NCBI RefSeq assembly: GCF_025165815.1 | Contig: NZ_JAFFZE010000022.1 | Span: 186,001 to 250,000 of the forward strand | Source of the DNA: Actinophytocola gossypii | GTDB lineage: Bacteria; Actinomycetota; Actinomycetes; Mycobacteriales; Pseudonocardiaceae | DNA length: 64,000 nucleotides | Direction of reading: 5' to 3' | In this document: positions 52,675-60,124 of the stretch, in pieces | Position numbering within the stretch: the first letter of the stretch is position 1 | Layout of the letters: each line of letters opens with the position of its first letter | Translations under genes and position numbers: made by a program | Notes under the pieces: generated by a model | Database searches by the model: none | The model's input: the letters and a program-made list of their open reading frames with translations, nothing else | Told to the model about the DNA's origin: nothing

Positions 52675-53073
52675 TCAGTTCGAGTCGCCCCGGCGGCGTC
52701 CGATGAGGAAGACCACCAGGCCGACCACGGCGGTCGCGGCGGCGCTGAGCGGGCCCAGCGCCAGCCCGATCACCAGGACGGCGGCCGCGAACAGCAGCGC
52801 GAGGCCCAGCGCCGCGCGCAACGTCGCGGCCCAGTCGCCGACCACGCGCTCGGCCAGGCGAAGCCAGTCGTCACGACGGGTGGGCGCGAACGACGTGCGT
52901 ACCGGGGGCGTGGGGACGACCACCGGCGACGTGGGTTCCGGCGGATCCGGCTCGGTGGTCAGTACCGCCAGGCCGGCCAGCTCCACGGTGCGCCGGTCGG
53001 GCGCGCTCGTCGGGCTGTCGGTGGATCTTGCCTCTTCTGGTGTCGAGGCGGTGCGCGACCGTAGAGTGGTCAC
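52675..53073 (-). CDS. Small membrane protein of unknown function
   Basis: 132-aa protein with a disordered Pro/Thr/Ser-rich N-terminal half and two C-terminal membrane helices (LGLALLFAAAVLVIGLALG and AATAVVGLVVFLIG) ending in RRRGDSN. No recognised domain. The topology suggests an N-terminal cytoplasmic tail. GTG start at 53073. It is terminated against the GH97 gene by the nested hairpin at 52617-52668. Upstream lies a 400-nt non-coding stretch with a strong hairpin. Confidence 0.7.
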   Translation of the reverse strand: MTTLRSRTASTPEEARSTDSPTSAPDRRTVELAGLAVLTTEPDPPEPTSPVVVPTPPVRTSFAPTRRDDWLRLAERVVGDWAATLRAALGLALLFAAAVLVIGLALGPLSAAATAVVGLVVFLIGRRRGDSN

Positions 53074-53472
53074 CGTTCTGTGCCCTTTCGATCGTGTTCG
53101 CGTGTGGACTCGGGTCGGCTGGGATCGGACGTCGGTGGCTCCCTGTGCCAGCAGGGAGCCACTTCATCATCACCGATTGATCTTGTTATCCGGACGTGAC
53201 CCTTCCGTCCAAGCGATAAACGGTGCGTATCCGTCGATGAGCGGACCGTCTCACTCTGAGCAGCCGATGGGTGAAGCGTGCAACTGCACATGCATACGAC
53301 CGGTGCGTGTTCACCTGCGATTACACTTTAAACAACCCGATCGGGTGACTTGTACCCTCTCACCTGGGGTGATTAAGTTGTTTGTTCGGCACCACGGTTT
53401 TGGTCACGCTCCGGAGTCGCGGAGTGATGCAGACCACGGCGAGCACCACACGTTCGGGGACACTCGGTGCCG
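53074..53472. other. Intergenic region with a strong hairpin
   Basis: About 400 nt without a gene I can support and clearly more AT-rich than its surroundings (for example TTACACTTTAAACAA). It contains a perfect 11-bp hairpin, GTGGCTCCCTG-N6-CAGGGAGCCAC (53135-53162), followed on the plus strand by TTCATCATC. This could be the terminator of a small RNA or an attenuator for the minus-strand gene. Confidence 0.5.
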
Positions 53473-54168
53473 TTACTCCCCGGAGTCGACGTGTTCGTCC
53501 CACCACGCCGTCCACCGGTCTCGCAACTCGGCGAACCGGGCGTCGTCGAGGCCGTAGGTGGATAGCAGTGCCATCGCCACCCCGTTCGGCTTGCCGTCGA
53601 CCGGGCCGTGGCTGGACAGCACCAGCAGCCCACCGCCCCAGGCGTCGACGGCGATGCCGAGCTGGTTCGCCGAGCGGTACCAGTGTTCGCCGGTCACGTG
53701 CTCGCCGAGCAGGTCCGTCGCGACCGGACCGGACAGCGGCAGTCCGAGGTCCTGCGCGAGCGACCGCCCGGACGGGTTGGCGCCGGTGAGGAACACCGTC
53801 CGCCGCGCCGCCCCCGGCCCGCGCTCCACGGCGAACCGCAGCTGGTGCAGGAAGGTGATCCAGCCCTCGGTGATCTCGCCGTAGTAGGCGTCCCAGTCCG
53901 GGTTCACGCCGCGCGGCGCCCGGGTCAGCGTGACGCGCGTGCCGTCGCCGTCCGGTTCGAGCCGGATCACGTCGCCGGCCTGAACGCTGAGGGTGCGGGC
54001 CGCCGGGTCCTCGTCGACCTCGGTGAAGTAGATCAGGTCGATCTCGTCGTCGAGGCCGTCGTAGTCCCACCCGTGCCAGTGGCGGATGGTGTCCTTGTCG
54101 CGCAGCGCCCGCCAGACGGTGTCGACGGGGGCCGCGACGGTGACCTCGATGCGCGGGGTGTCGTTCAT
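53473..54168 (-). CDS. SRPBCC (AHSA1-like) domain protein
   Basis: 231-aa protein with an N-terminal START/AHSA1-like fold: RIEVTVAAPVDTVWRALRDKDTIRHWHGWDYDGL split in two, DVIRLEPDGDGTRVTLTRAPRG and GWITFLHQLRFAVERG. The C-terminal half repeats a shorter related region (YRSANQLGIAVDAWGGGLLVLSSHG). Such proteins bind hydrophobic ligands and are commonly encoded next to ArsR-type regulators, as here: the ATG overlaps the regulator's stop. It is therefore the probable target and effector of the regulator. Ligand unknown. Confidence 0.87.
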   Translation of the reverse strand: MNDTPRIEVTVAAPVDTVWRALRDKDTIRHWHGWDYDGLDDEIDLIYFTEVDEDPAARTLSVQAGDVIRLEPDGDGTRVTLTRAPRGVNPDWDAYYGEITEGWITFLHQLRFAVERGPGAARRTVFLTGANPSGRSLAQDLGLPLSGPVATDLLGEHVTGEHWYRSANQLGIAVDAWGGGLLVLSSHGPVDGKPNGVAMALLSTYGLDDARFAELRDRWTAWWDEHVDSGE

Positions 54169-54758
54169 GACCGGCCTTCCTGAGTTTCCACGGTTCCCGC
54201 GGGCGCGGGGTGGCCCGCGGCGACCATTCGGTACGGCCGGCCGTCCGGGCTGTCGTACCGGGCGACGACCTGCCGGATCGCGTCGGCCAGTTCGTCGGTG
54301 AACGAGTGCACGTCGCCCGGCTCGGCGAAGCGGACCTCGGTCTCGACGGTGAACGTGAGCAGCCGCTTGCCCTCCTCGGCCGCCCTGGCCTGCATGCGGG
54401 CGACGTCCCGGACGGTGCCGGCCGCCACCCCGACCAGGTGCTCGGCGGCGTACTGGTCGTGGATCCGGGTGAGTTCGGCGCCCAGCACGGCCGGGTCGAC
54501 GACGAACGCGCCGGGCCGGGTGCGCAGGATCCGCTCGACGCAGCCGCGGCGCGGGCGTTCCTCGACGAGTTCGACCAGGCCGGCGTTCTCGAGCGCGCGC
54601 AGGTGGTAGTTGACGCGCTGCCTCGGCAGCTCCAGCGCGGCGGCGACCTGCGTGGCCGACGCCGGTTCGCGCAACTGGGCGAGCAGCCGACGGCGCAGCG
54701 GTGAGAGCGCGAGCCGGACCCGGTCCGGCTCGTCGACGTAGGTGATCCCGGTTGGCAC
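54165..54758 (-). CDS. ArsR-family (HTH_20) regulator
   Basis: 197-aa winged-helix regulator: DRVRLALSPLRRRLLAQLREPASATQVAAALELPRQRVNYHLRALENAGLVEL in three joined pieces is the ArsR fold with recognition helix RQRVNYHLRAL. The C-terminal half (about 85-195) is a polyketide-cyclase-like/ligand domain with no metal Cys, so it is not a metal sensor. GTG at 54758 is chosen because TAGATC lies 8 nt upstream, giving a leaderless start; an upstream ATG at 54812 would encode through the operator. The operator at 54773-54794 covers this promoter, implying autorepression of this gene and the AHSA1-like gene. Confidence 0.88.
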   Translation of the reverse strand: MPTGITYVDEPDRVRLALSPLRRRLLAQLREPASATQVAAALELPRQRVNYHLRALENAGLVELVEERPRRGCVERILRTRPGAFVVDPAVLGAELTRIHDQYAAEHLVGVAAGTVRDVARMQARAAEEGKRLLTFTVETEVRFAEPGDVHSFTDELADAIRQVVARYDSPDGRPYRMVAAGHPAPAGTVETQEGRS

Positions 54759-54772
54759 GGAACCAGGATCTA

Positions 54773-54794
54773 ATTGACAGGATTTTTTGTCAAT
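54773..54794. promoter_or_regulatory. ArsR-family operator
   Basis: Perfect arms ATTGACA and TGTCAAT separated by 8 bp (54773-54794). The right arm doubles as a TTGACA -35 element on the minus strand, so binding would block polymerase at the regulator's own promoter. Confidence 0.82.
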
Positions 54795-54833
54795 AGACGC
54801 GCCAGCGCGCACCGAGCGAGCGGGAGTGCTTGG

Positions 54834-55634
54834 TCAGACGCCGGTGACCAGGGAGGGACGGGTCGCCAGCAGATGCGAGAAGCGGGCGGCGCCGGCTCGG
54901 GCGGCCCGTTCCAGGTGCCAGCGGCGGGCCTGGAAGGTCGCCGCGGGCACGGAGAACGCCACCGCGCCCATCACCCGGTTGCGGGTGTCCAGCACCGGCG
55001 CCGACAGGCACGCCAGCTCCGGCTGGAACTCCTCGATCTCCAGCGCCATACCGGCCCGGTCGACGTGGTCCAACTCGGTGTCCAGGTCGACGGCCCGGAC
55101 GGTGGTGCGGTCGGTCAGCTTGGGCATCCCGGCCCCGGACAGGTAGTCCCGGCGCTGCCGCCTGGGCATCGACGCCAGTAGCACCTTGCCGAACGCGGTG
55201 GCGTGCGCGGCCTCGTGGAAGCCGAAGTCGAGCGGGGTCGCGCGCGGGTACTCGGCCGAGTCCGCCACCGCGGCGACGACGATGTCGGTCTCCCGGAACA
55301 CCGTGTAGTACGCGGCCGCCTCCGCACGCCGGTGCAGGTGGTGCAGCTCGTCCTGCAGCTCCTGGCCGACGTCCAGCTCGGCGCACAGCCGCTGGTACAG
55401 GCTGCCGACCTTGTACCCAAGCCCGAAGCCGCGACCGTGCCCGAGCCGGATCAGGTAGCCCTCGTACACCAGCGTGTTCAGCAGGTGGTAGGTCGTCGAC
55501 AGGTTGTACCCCGCGCGCCTGGCCACGGCCTTCGCGCTGATGCCGTCGCCCGCCGAGCCGACGATGTCCAGCACCCGCAGCGCCCGCTGCGCGGAGCCGA
55601 TCAGCCCGCTGCTCTCCCGCGTCGCATCGGTCAT
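54834..55634 (-). CDS. IclR-family regulator
   Basis: 266-aa IclR protein. HTH: SAQRALRVLDIVGSAGDGISAKAVARRAGYNLSTTYHLLNTLVYEGYLIR in three joined pieces. The effector domain is recognised by ATPLDFGFHEAAHATAFGKVLLA and LACLSAPVLDTRNRVMGAVAFS. ATG at 55634 has GGAGG 5 nt upstream. It is the last gene of a leftward series: alcohol dehydrogenase, amidohydrolase, DUF59 and IclR (58-nt gap to the last). In propane-oxidation and phenolic-catabolic clusters such regulators control adjacent catabolic genes; the effector here is unknown. Confidence 0.92.
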   Translation of the reverse strand: MTDATRESSGLIGSAQRALRVLDIVGSAGDGISAKAVARRAGYNLSTTYHLLNTLVYEGYLIRLGHGRGFGLGYKVGSLYQRLCAELDVGQELQDELHHLHRRAEAAAYYTVFRETDIVVAAVADSAEYPRATPLDFGFHEAAHATAFGKVLLASMPRRQRRDYLSGAGMPKLTDRTTVRAVDLDTELDHVDRAGMALEIEEFQPELACLSAPVLDTRNRVMGAVAFSVPAATFQARRWHLERAARAGAARFSHLLATRPSLVTGV

Positions 55635-55692
55635 GACAACCTCCACGGCCCGCCGCTCTGCCGACCCTCCGCCGACCCTACGTCAGAGCACG

Positions 55693-56364
55693 TCAGGACG
55701 ACAGGTCCGACATCACCGCCTCCGGGTAGCGGGTGCGCAGCAGGCCCCGGCAGAGGCCGGCGTTGCCGTCGATGCTGACCCGGACCGCGCGGGCGAACCG
55801 CAGGCGCAGCGGGGCCTCGGCGGCGTCGATCGGGACCCCGTGGTCGTCCAGCAACAACGGCGAGGCCGGAGCGCGGGTCAGGCCCAGCTCCGCCCGCCGG
55901 CGCAACAGCGAGGTCAGCTCGGGTGACTCCGGCACCGCGCCCAACGGGAGGCCGACCGGGTCGACGCCGGCGGCGGCCAGCCTGGCCGCCAGCCGGTCCA
56001 GGCTCGCCAGGTACGCCTTGCGGCGGAACGTCGTCCGCAGCGCGTCCAGCTCCTCGGTCGCCTCGCCGGGGAACGAACCGGCGAAGCCCGCACCGCCCGC
56101 CACGCCCGCGTTGATCTCCTCGGCGGCGAAGTGGTCCTCCAGCCGCACGTCGACCGAGGACACCGAGGGCAGCGCCAGCACCGCGTCGTGCGCGTCGGCG
56201 ACCATGAGGTAGGCGAAGTTCGGCGCGCAGAAGTACGTCGGCAACCGCAGCCGGACCTCGGCGTGGCCGTCGGCCAGCGTCGCCGACGACACGAAGCCCA
56301 GCTCGGTGATGGGCTGGTCCAACTCGGGGTCGAGTACGGTGCCGAGCGCTTCCCGGAGGCTCAT
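55693..56364 (-). CDS. DUF59/MIP18-family iron-sulfur cluster assembly protein
   Basis: 223-aa protein with an N-terminal DUF59 domain (about 1-90: MSLREALGTVLDPELDQPITELGFVSSATL in two pieces, RLRLPTYFCAPNFAYLMVADA). Cys in YFCAPN is the usual cluster-transfer ligand. A helical C-terminal domain follows that is seen in versions encoded with soluble di-iron monooxygenases. Overlaps the upstream amidohydrolase by 4 nt (ATGA). In propane monooxygenase (prm/mim) clusters a DUF59 gene stands next to an amidohydrolase and an alcohol dehydrogenase; here the monooxygenase and its chaperonin are absent from the window. Confidence 0.85.
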   Translation of the reverse strand: MSLREALGTVLDPELDQPITELGFVSSATLADGHAEVRLRLPTYFCAPNFAYLMVADAHDAVLALPSVSSVDVRLEDHFAAEEINAGVAGGAGFAGSFPGEATEELDALRTTFRRKAYLASLDRLAARLAAAGVDPVGLPLGAVPESPELTSLLRRRAELGLTRAPASPLLLDDHGVPIDAAEAPLRLRFARAVRVSIDGNAGLCRGLLRTRYPEAVMSDLSS

Positions 56365-57389
56365 GCCGGGACCTTCGGCGAGGAGCCGACCGCGCCGTCC
56401 GGCGCGGGGGCCGCGTCCAGCTCCGGCGGCACCTCGATGTCGTAGAGGCGGGCCGCGTTCAGGCCGAGGATCTTCTTCTTGACCTCGGTGGTGAGCGGCG
56501 GGTACTCGGTCATGTCCTCGGGGATCTGGAAGTCGACGAACCGCTCGACCAGCCACCTCGGCGTCCAGATCGCGTAGTCGCTGGCGAACGTGATCCGGTT
56601 CTCGTCGAGCCAGTACAGCAGCTCGCCGATGATCTGGGCGAAGTACCTCGGCCGGGAGTGGATGAACGGCAGCGCCACCGCGAGCCCGCCGTAGACGTTC
56701 GGCTCCTGGGTGGCGATCCAGCAGAAGTCCTCCAGCCTGGGCAGTCCGACGTGCTCGACGATGAACCGCAGGCCCGGGAAAGCCGACGCCACGTCGTCCA
56801 CGTCGGCCACGTCGAACGCGTCCCGGTTCAGCGGGTAGATCGTCGGTCCCTTGTGGACGTGGATGTTGCGGATTCCCAGCTCCTGGCAGCGTTCCAGGTA
56901 CCGGTAGGACCACGGGTCGGACAGCTTCCAGCCCTTGGAGTCGCCCTTCCACTCGGCGGTGTAGAGCTTGACGCCACGCAGGTTCCACCGCTGCGCCAAC
57001 GCCTCCAGCCGGTCCAGCCCGGCCTCGCCGTCGCGCGGGTCGAACGAGCCGTTGACGATGAACCGGTCCGGGTACTTCTCCGCGAGCGCGCCGTCCTGCT
57101 CGGTGGTGTTGAAGCCGTCGACGAAGAAGTCGGTCAGGTAGGTCGGCTGGAAGATCGCCTTGTCGACGTAGCCGACCTCGAACAGGTCGTGCAGTACGCG
57201 TTCCTCGCTCTGCTGCCAGAAGTCCTGCAACGACCACAGCTCCGACTCCGGGGAGAGGTTGCGGTGGTAGTCGTAGAAGCAGTTGATGAAGCCCTCGCCG
57301 TAGCGGTTGGCCTGGTTGGACGGCCGCCCGTCCCAGTAGTGGACGTGGCTGTCGACGACGAAGTAGCGCTGTCCGTCCTTTTCGTACAC
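56361..57389 (-). CDS. Amidohydrolase (metal-dependent, ACMSD/amidohydrolase_2-like)
   Basis: 342-aa TIM-barrel hydrolase. Metal-binding motifs: VVDSHVHYWDG near the N-terminus, HVHKGP, FIVEHVGLPR and TFASDYAIWTP (the catalytic Asp). This is the amidohydrolase_2 type that accompanies monooxygenase clusters for propane and acetone and may act on a decarboxylation or hydrolysis step or have a maturation role; its reaction is not established. It overlaps the downstream DUF59 gene by 4 nt and follows the alcohol dehydrogenase with a 5-nt gap. The product begins MYEKDGQRYFVVDSH with GGAGCTGAGCACGGT ahead. Confidence 0.9.
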   Translation of the reverse strand: MYEKDGQRYFVVDSHVHYWDGRPSNQANRYGEGFINCFYDYHRNLSPESELWSLQDFWQQSEERVLHDLFEVGYVDKAIFQPTYLTDFFVDGFNTTEQDGALAEKYPDRFIVNGSFDPRDGEAGLDRLEALAQRWNLRGVKLYTAEWKGDSKGWKLSDPWSYRYLERCQELGIRNIHVHKGPTIYPLNRDAFDVADVDDVASAFPGLRFIVEHVGLPRLEDFCWIATQEPNVYGGLAVALPFIHSRPRYFAQIIGELLYWLDENRITFASDYAIWTPRWLVERFVDFQIPEDMTEYPPLTTEVKKKILGLNAARLYDIEVPPELDAAPAPDGAVGSSPKVPA

Positions 57390-57394
57390 CGTGC

Positions 57395-58429
57395 TCAGCT
57401 CCGTTCCGGAACGAGGATGCCGCGGCCGGTCAGGCGACCGTTGTCCAGGTCGTCCATGGCCTCGTCGACGGCGTCCAGCGGGTAGGTGGTGGTGTGCAGG
57501 CTGACCTTCCCCCGCGCGGCGAGGGTCATCAGCTCGTCGAGGTCGTTGTAGGAGCCGACCAGGTTGCCGATCACGTTGATCTCGCTGGAGATGATGTCGA
57601 TGGTCGGGATCCGCACGCTGCCGCCGTACCCGATGACGAAGTACGAGCCGGCGCGACGCAGCATCGCCACGCCCTCGGCCTCGGTGCCGTTCTCGCCGAC
57701 GAAGTCGAGCACCACGTGCGCGCCATCGCCGCCCGTCAGGTCGAGTACCGCGTCGACGTGCTTCCCGTCCGCCACCACGGTGTGTGCCGCGCCGTGACCT
57801 TTCGCCAGCTCAAGCGCGGCCGGCGACCGGTCGACCACGATCGTCTCCGCCGGGACCATCGCGGCCAGGCACTGCACGCCGATGTGCCCGAGCCCGCCCG
57901 CGCCGATCACCACGACCCGGGTGCCCGGGTACAGCAACGGCACGGCCTTGCGCACGGCGTGGTAGGCGGTGAGCCCGGCGTCGGCGAGCGCGGCGACGTC
58001 GGCCGGCCGCAGCGACGGGTCGAGCTTGACCACCGACCGGGCGTTGGTGAGCAGGAGCTCGGCCATTCCGCCGTCGGAGTCGATGCCGGGGAACCGGGAG
58101 TTCGCGCAGTGCACGTCGTCGCCGGCGCGGCAGGCCCGGCACAGTCCGCAGGTGGCCAGCGGGTGCAGGATCACCGGGTCACCGGGCGCGACGTTCGACA
58201 CCGCGGCGCCGACCGCGCGCACCCAGCCCGCGTTCTCGTGGCCGATCGTGTACGGCAGCGTGACGCCGGACTTCTCCGCCCACTGCCCCTCCACGATGTG
58301 CAGGTCGGTGCGGCACAGCCCGGCGCCGCCGACCTCGACCAGCACGTCCCACGGGCCGGTGACCTCGGGCTCGGGCACCTGCTCCACGACCGGGCGCTTG
58401 TCGTACTCGTGCAGCCGTACGGCCTTCAT
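57395..58429 (-). CDS. Zinc-dependent NAD(P)-alcohol dehydrogenase
   Basis: 344-aa medium-chain dehydrogenase/reductase. GLCRTDLHIVEGQW and TIGHENAGWVRAVG hold catalytic zinc ligands. CGLCRACRAGDDVHC is the four-Cys structural zinc site, and VVVIGAGGLGHIGVQCLAA is the Rossmann motif with a following acidic/basic position VDRSPAAL suggesting NAD. ATG at 58429 has AAGGAGA at correct spacing; GTG at 58435 is too close. Probably oxidises a secondary alcohol such as propan-2-ol to a ketone, in line with the linked amidohydrolase and DUF59 genes (inference). Confidence 0.93.
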   Translation of the reverse strand: MKAVRLHEYDKRPVVEQVPEPEVTGPWDVLVEVGGAGLCRTDLHIVEGQWAEKSGVTLPYTIGHENAGWVRAVGAAVSNVAPGDPVILHPLATCGLCRACRAGDDVHCANSRFPGIDSDGGMAELLLTNARSVVKLDPSLRPADVAALADAGLTAYHAVRKAVPLLYPGTRVVVIGAGGLGHIGVQCLAAMVPAETIVVDRSPAALELAKGHGAAHTVVADGKHVDAVLDLTGGDGAHVVLDFVGENGTEAEGVAMLRRAGSYFVIGYGGSVRIPTIDIISSEINVIGNLVGSYNDLDELMTLAARGKVSLHTTTYPLDAVDEAMDDLDNGRLTGRGILVPERS

Positions 58430-58567
58430 CGCCACTCTCCTTCGAGTCGGTTCCCCGATCGTTGGCCGAGACTCGTCGAGGGGTCAACGCACCGGATTCC
58501 ACCCAGGCGGAAATCGGGCCGTTATTTCACGGAGCCGGAAAACGGCGGGTACGGCAGAATCCGGCCC

Positions 58568-59518
58568 ATGGACTGGCTCGATGTCCGCAAGCGGTTGCGC
58601 GACAACAGGTTCCGGCTCTCGGTCGAGGCCGCCGGGCGGTACCCGGACGTGCGTAGGCTCGCCGGGACTCCGCTGCTGACCAGGCCGGAGTGGGTGCCCG
58701 AGGAGCCGGTTCCGCTGGCCGACGTCGCGATCGCGCTCGGACCGGCACCGCCGCTGCCGGAGCTGCCCGGCCGCGGGTACGCCGCGCGGATGGCCGAGCT
58801 GGACCCGCCCGCGGTGTTCGAGGACCGGCCGACGTACCGGCTGCTGTCCGCGTCGCTGACCGGCGAGCCGCGGCTGGCGTTCGGTCCCGGAACGTACTTC
58901 GACCACATCGACACCGGCGAGGCGGCCGCGCACGAGTACGCCGCCGGTGGCCCGACTCCCCTGCGGGACGCGGTCGGCGACCCGTGCGACCTGACCAGGC
59001 GACCGGCGAACCTGGCGGTCAGCGTCGTGACGATCCGTGGTGGGCGGTTCTTCCTGCACTGGCGCGACCCGGCGCGGGTGGGGCACGCGGGTGGGCTGTA
59101 CCAGGTGCTGCCGGTCGGCGTGTTCCAGGCGACCGGGCCGGGCCGGGACGACCAGGACTTCTCGCTGTGGCGGTGCGTCGTGCGCGAGTACGCCGAGGAG
59201 CTGCTCGGCGAGCCGGAACGATCCGACGTGGACTACGGGACGTGGCCGTTCGCGGTGGCGATGACCGACGCGCTGCGCGCGGGGCGGATCCGCGCCGAGT
59301 GCCTGGGGCTCGGCGTCGACCCGTTGACGTTCGCCACCGACCTGCTGGTCTCGGTCACCTTCGACGACGACGTGTTCGAGGACCTGCTGGGCGGCTGGGT
59401 GTCGCACAACGACGAGGGCGCGGTCACCGAGCACCCGTTCACGCCGGCGTCGGTCGACGGCCTACCGATGCAGGCCGCGGGCGCCGCCGCGGTCCGCCTC
59501 GCGCTCGCGGGGAGGTAG
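58568..59518 (+). CDS. Nudix-like hydrolase domain protein
   Basis: 316-aa protein. A Nudix-like segment starts at NLAVSVVTIRGGRFFLHWRDP and reaches LWRCVVREYAEELLGEPE, which fits the REUXEEXGU core of the Nudix box. GLYQVLPVGVFQATGPG supplies the preceding Gly-rich turn. The N-terminal 130 residues (MDWLDVRKRLRDNRFRLSVEAAG, FGPGTYFDHIDTGEAAAHEYA) form an unassigned domain found in actinobacterial homologues annotated as XRE-linked proteins, here without the HTH. ATG at 58568 lies 7 nt after CAGAAT, so leaderless. Substrate unknown. Confidence 0.75.
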   Translation: MDWLDVRKRLRDNRFRLSVEAAGRYPDVRRLAGTPLLTRPEWVPEEPVPLADVAIALGPAPPLPELPGRGYAARMAELDPPAVFEDRPTYRLLSASLTGEPRLAFGPGTYFDHIDTGEAAAHEYAAGGPTPLRDAVGDPCDLTRRPANLAVSVVTIRGGRFFLHWRDPARVGHAGGLYQVLPVGVFQATGPGRDDQDFSLWRCVVREYAEELLGEPERSDVDYGTWPFAVAMTDALRAGRIRAECLGLGVDPLTFATDLLVSVTFDDDVFEDLLGGWVSHNDEGAVTEHPFTPASVDGLPMQAAGAAAVRLALAGR

Positions 59519-59521
59519 CGC

Positions 59522-59591
59522 CTCAGGCCGTGCGGGGGCGGCTCGGGTCGCGCGGCGCGGCTCAGGCCGTGCGGGGGCGGCTCGGATCGCG
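59522..59591. repeat. 31-bp direct repeat duplicating the end of the HxlR gene
   Basis: Two copies of a 31-nt unit (59522-59552 and 59561-59591), one mismatch, offset by 39 nt or 13 codons. The second copy holds the last codons and stop of the HxlR gene (reading RDPSRPRTA then stop on the minus strand); the first repeats the same coding end beyond the stop. Confidence 0.8.
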
Positions 59592-60041
59592 GGGTGGGCG
59601 GCGGTGCGGGTCCGCGCCCGGGCCGGCGACGGCGACCACGTCGGCCGCGGCCGGCTCGTGGCCGCAGTCGTCGCAGCGGGTGTGCACGTGGACCGGGCCG
59701 CCGCAGTCCTCGTGCTCGAACAGGATCGGCGGGCCCTGCGGCGCGACCCACCGGTCGCCCCACTCGGTCAGCGCGATGATCACCGTGGACAGCTCGCGAC
59801 CCTTTCGGGTGAGCACGTACTCCCGGCCGTCGCGCCGCTCCATCAGGCCGTGGGCGACGAACCCGTCCAGGCGCTTGGCCAGGATGTTCGGCGCGACGCC
59901 GAGCCTGCGCTCGAAGTCGGAGAACCGGGTCATCCCGGCGAAGACCGCGTTGCGGATGATCAGCAGGCTCCAGCGTTCGCCGACCAGTTCCAGCGCCCGC
60001 GCCGCCGAGCAGTTCTCGTTCTCGTACGTCCGACCCAGCAC
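59562..60041 (-). CDS. HxlR-family regulator
   Basis: 159-aa HxlR/DUF24 winged-helix regulator: RTYENENCSAARALELVGERWSLLIIRNAVFAGMTRFSDFERRLGVAPNILAKRL in three joined pieces. GTG at 60041 gives MLGRTYENENC, the usual start of this family; ATG at 60077 would lie inside an operator. Beyond the core the C-terminus has a CxxC-like segment CGGPVHVHTRCDDCGHE, possibly metal-binding, and an Arg/Pro-rich tail that is locally duplicated at DNA level. It is divergent from a DUF899 gene across two mirrored operators and should repress both directions. Confidence 0.9.
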   Translation of the reverse strand: MLGRTYENENCSAARALELVGERWSLLIIRNAVFAGMTRFSDFERRLGVAPNILAKRLDGFVAHGLMERRDGREYVLTRKGRELSTVIIALTEWGDRWVAPQGPPILFEHEDCGGPVHVHTRCDDCGHEPAAADVVAVAGPGADPHRRPPRDPSRPRTA

Positions 60042-60062
60042 GACGACGATGTTCCCTCTTCT

Positions 60063-60111
60063 ACTTGTGTGATGCAAGCTCCTGTTCTACGGTTACTTGC
60101 ATCACACAAGT
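60063..60111. promoter_or_regulatory. Mirrored HxlR operators and divergent promoter
   Basis: Site A ACTTGTGTGATGCAAGC (60063-60079) and site B ACTTGCATCACACAAGT (60095-60111) are each ACTTG-N7-CAAG-type dyads. They are exact reverse complements over 16 bp, separated by 17 bp. TTGTGT (60065) and TACGGT (60088-60093), 17 bp apart, make a promoter for the DUF899 gene with site A over -35 and site B over +1. Confidence 0.88.
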
Positions 60112-60124
60112 CAGGGAGAGAATC

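Noticed and set aside
53239-53557. Cys-containing plus frame beginning MSGPSHSEQ
   Set aside because: Runs into antisense of the AHSA1-like gene, has no ribosome site and no zinc-ribbon or WhiB spacing.
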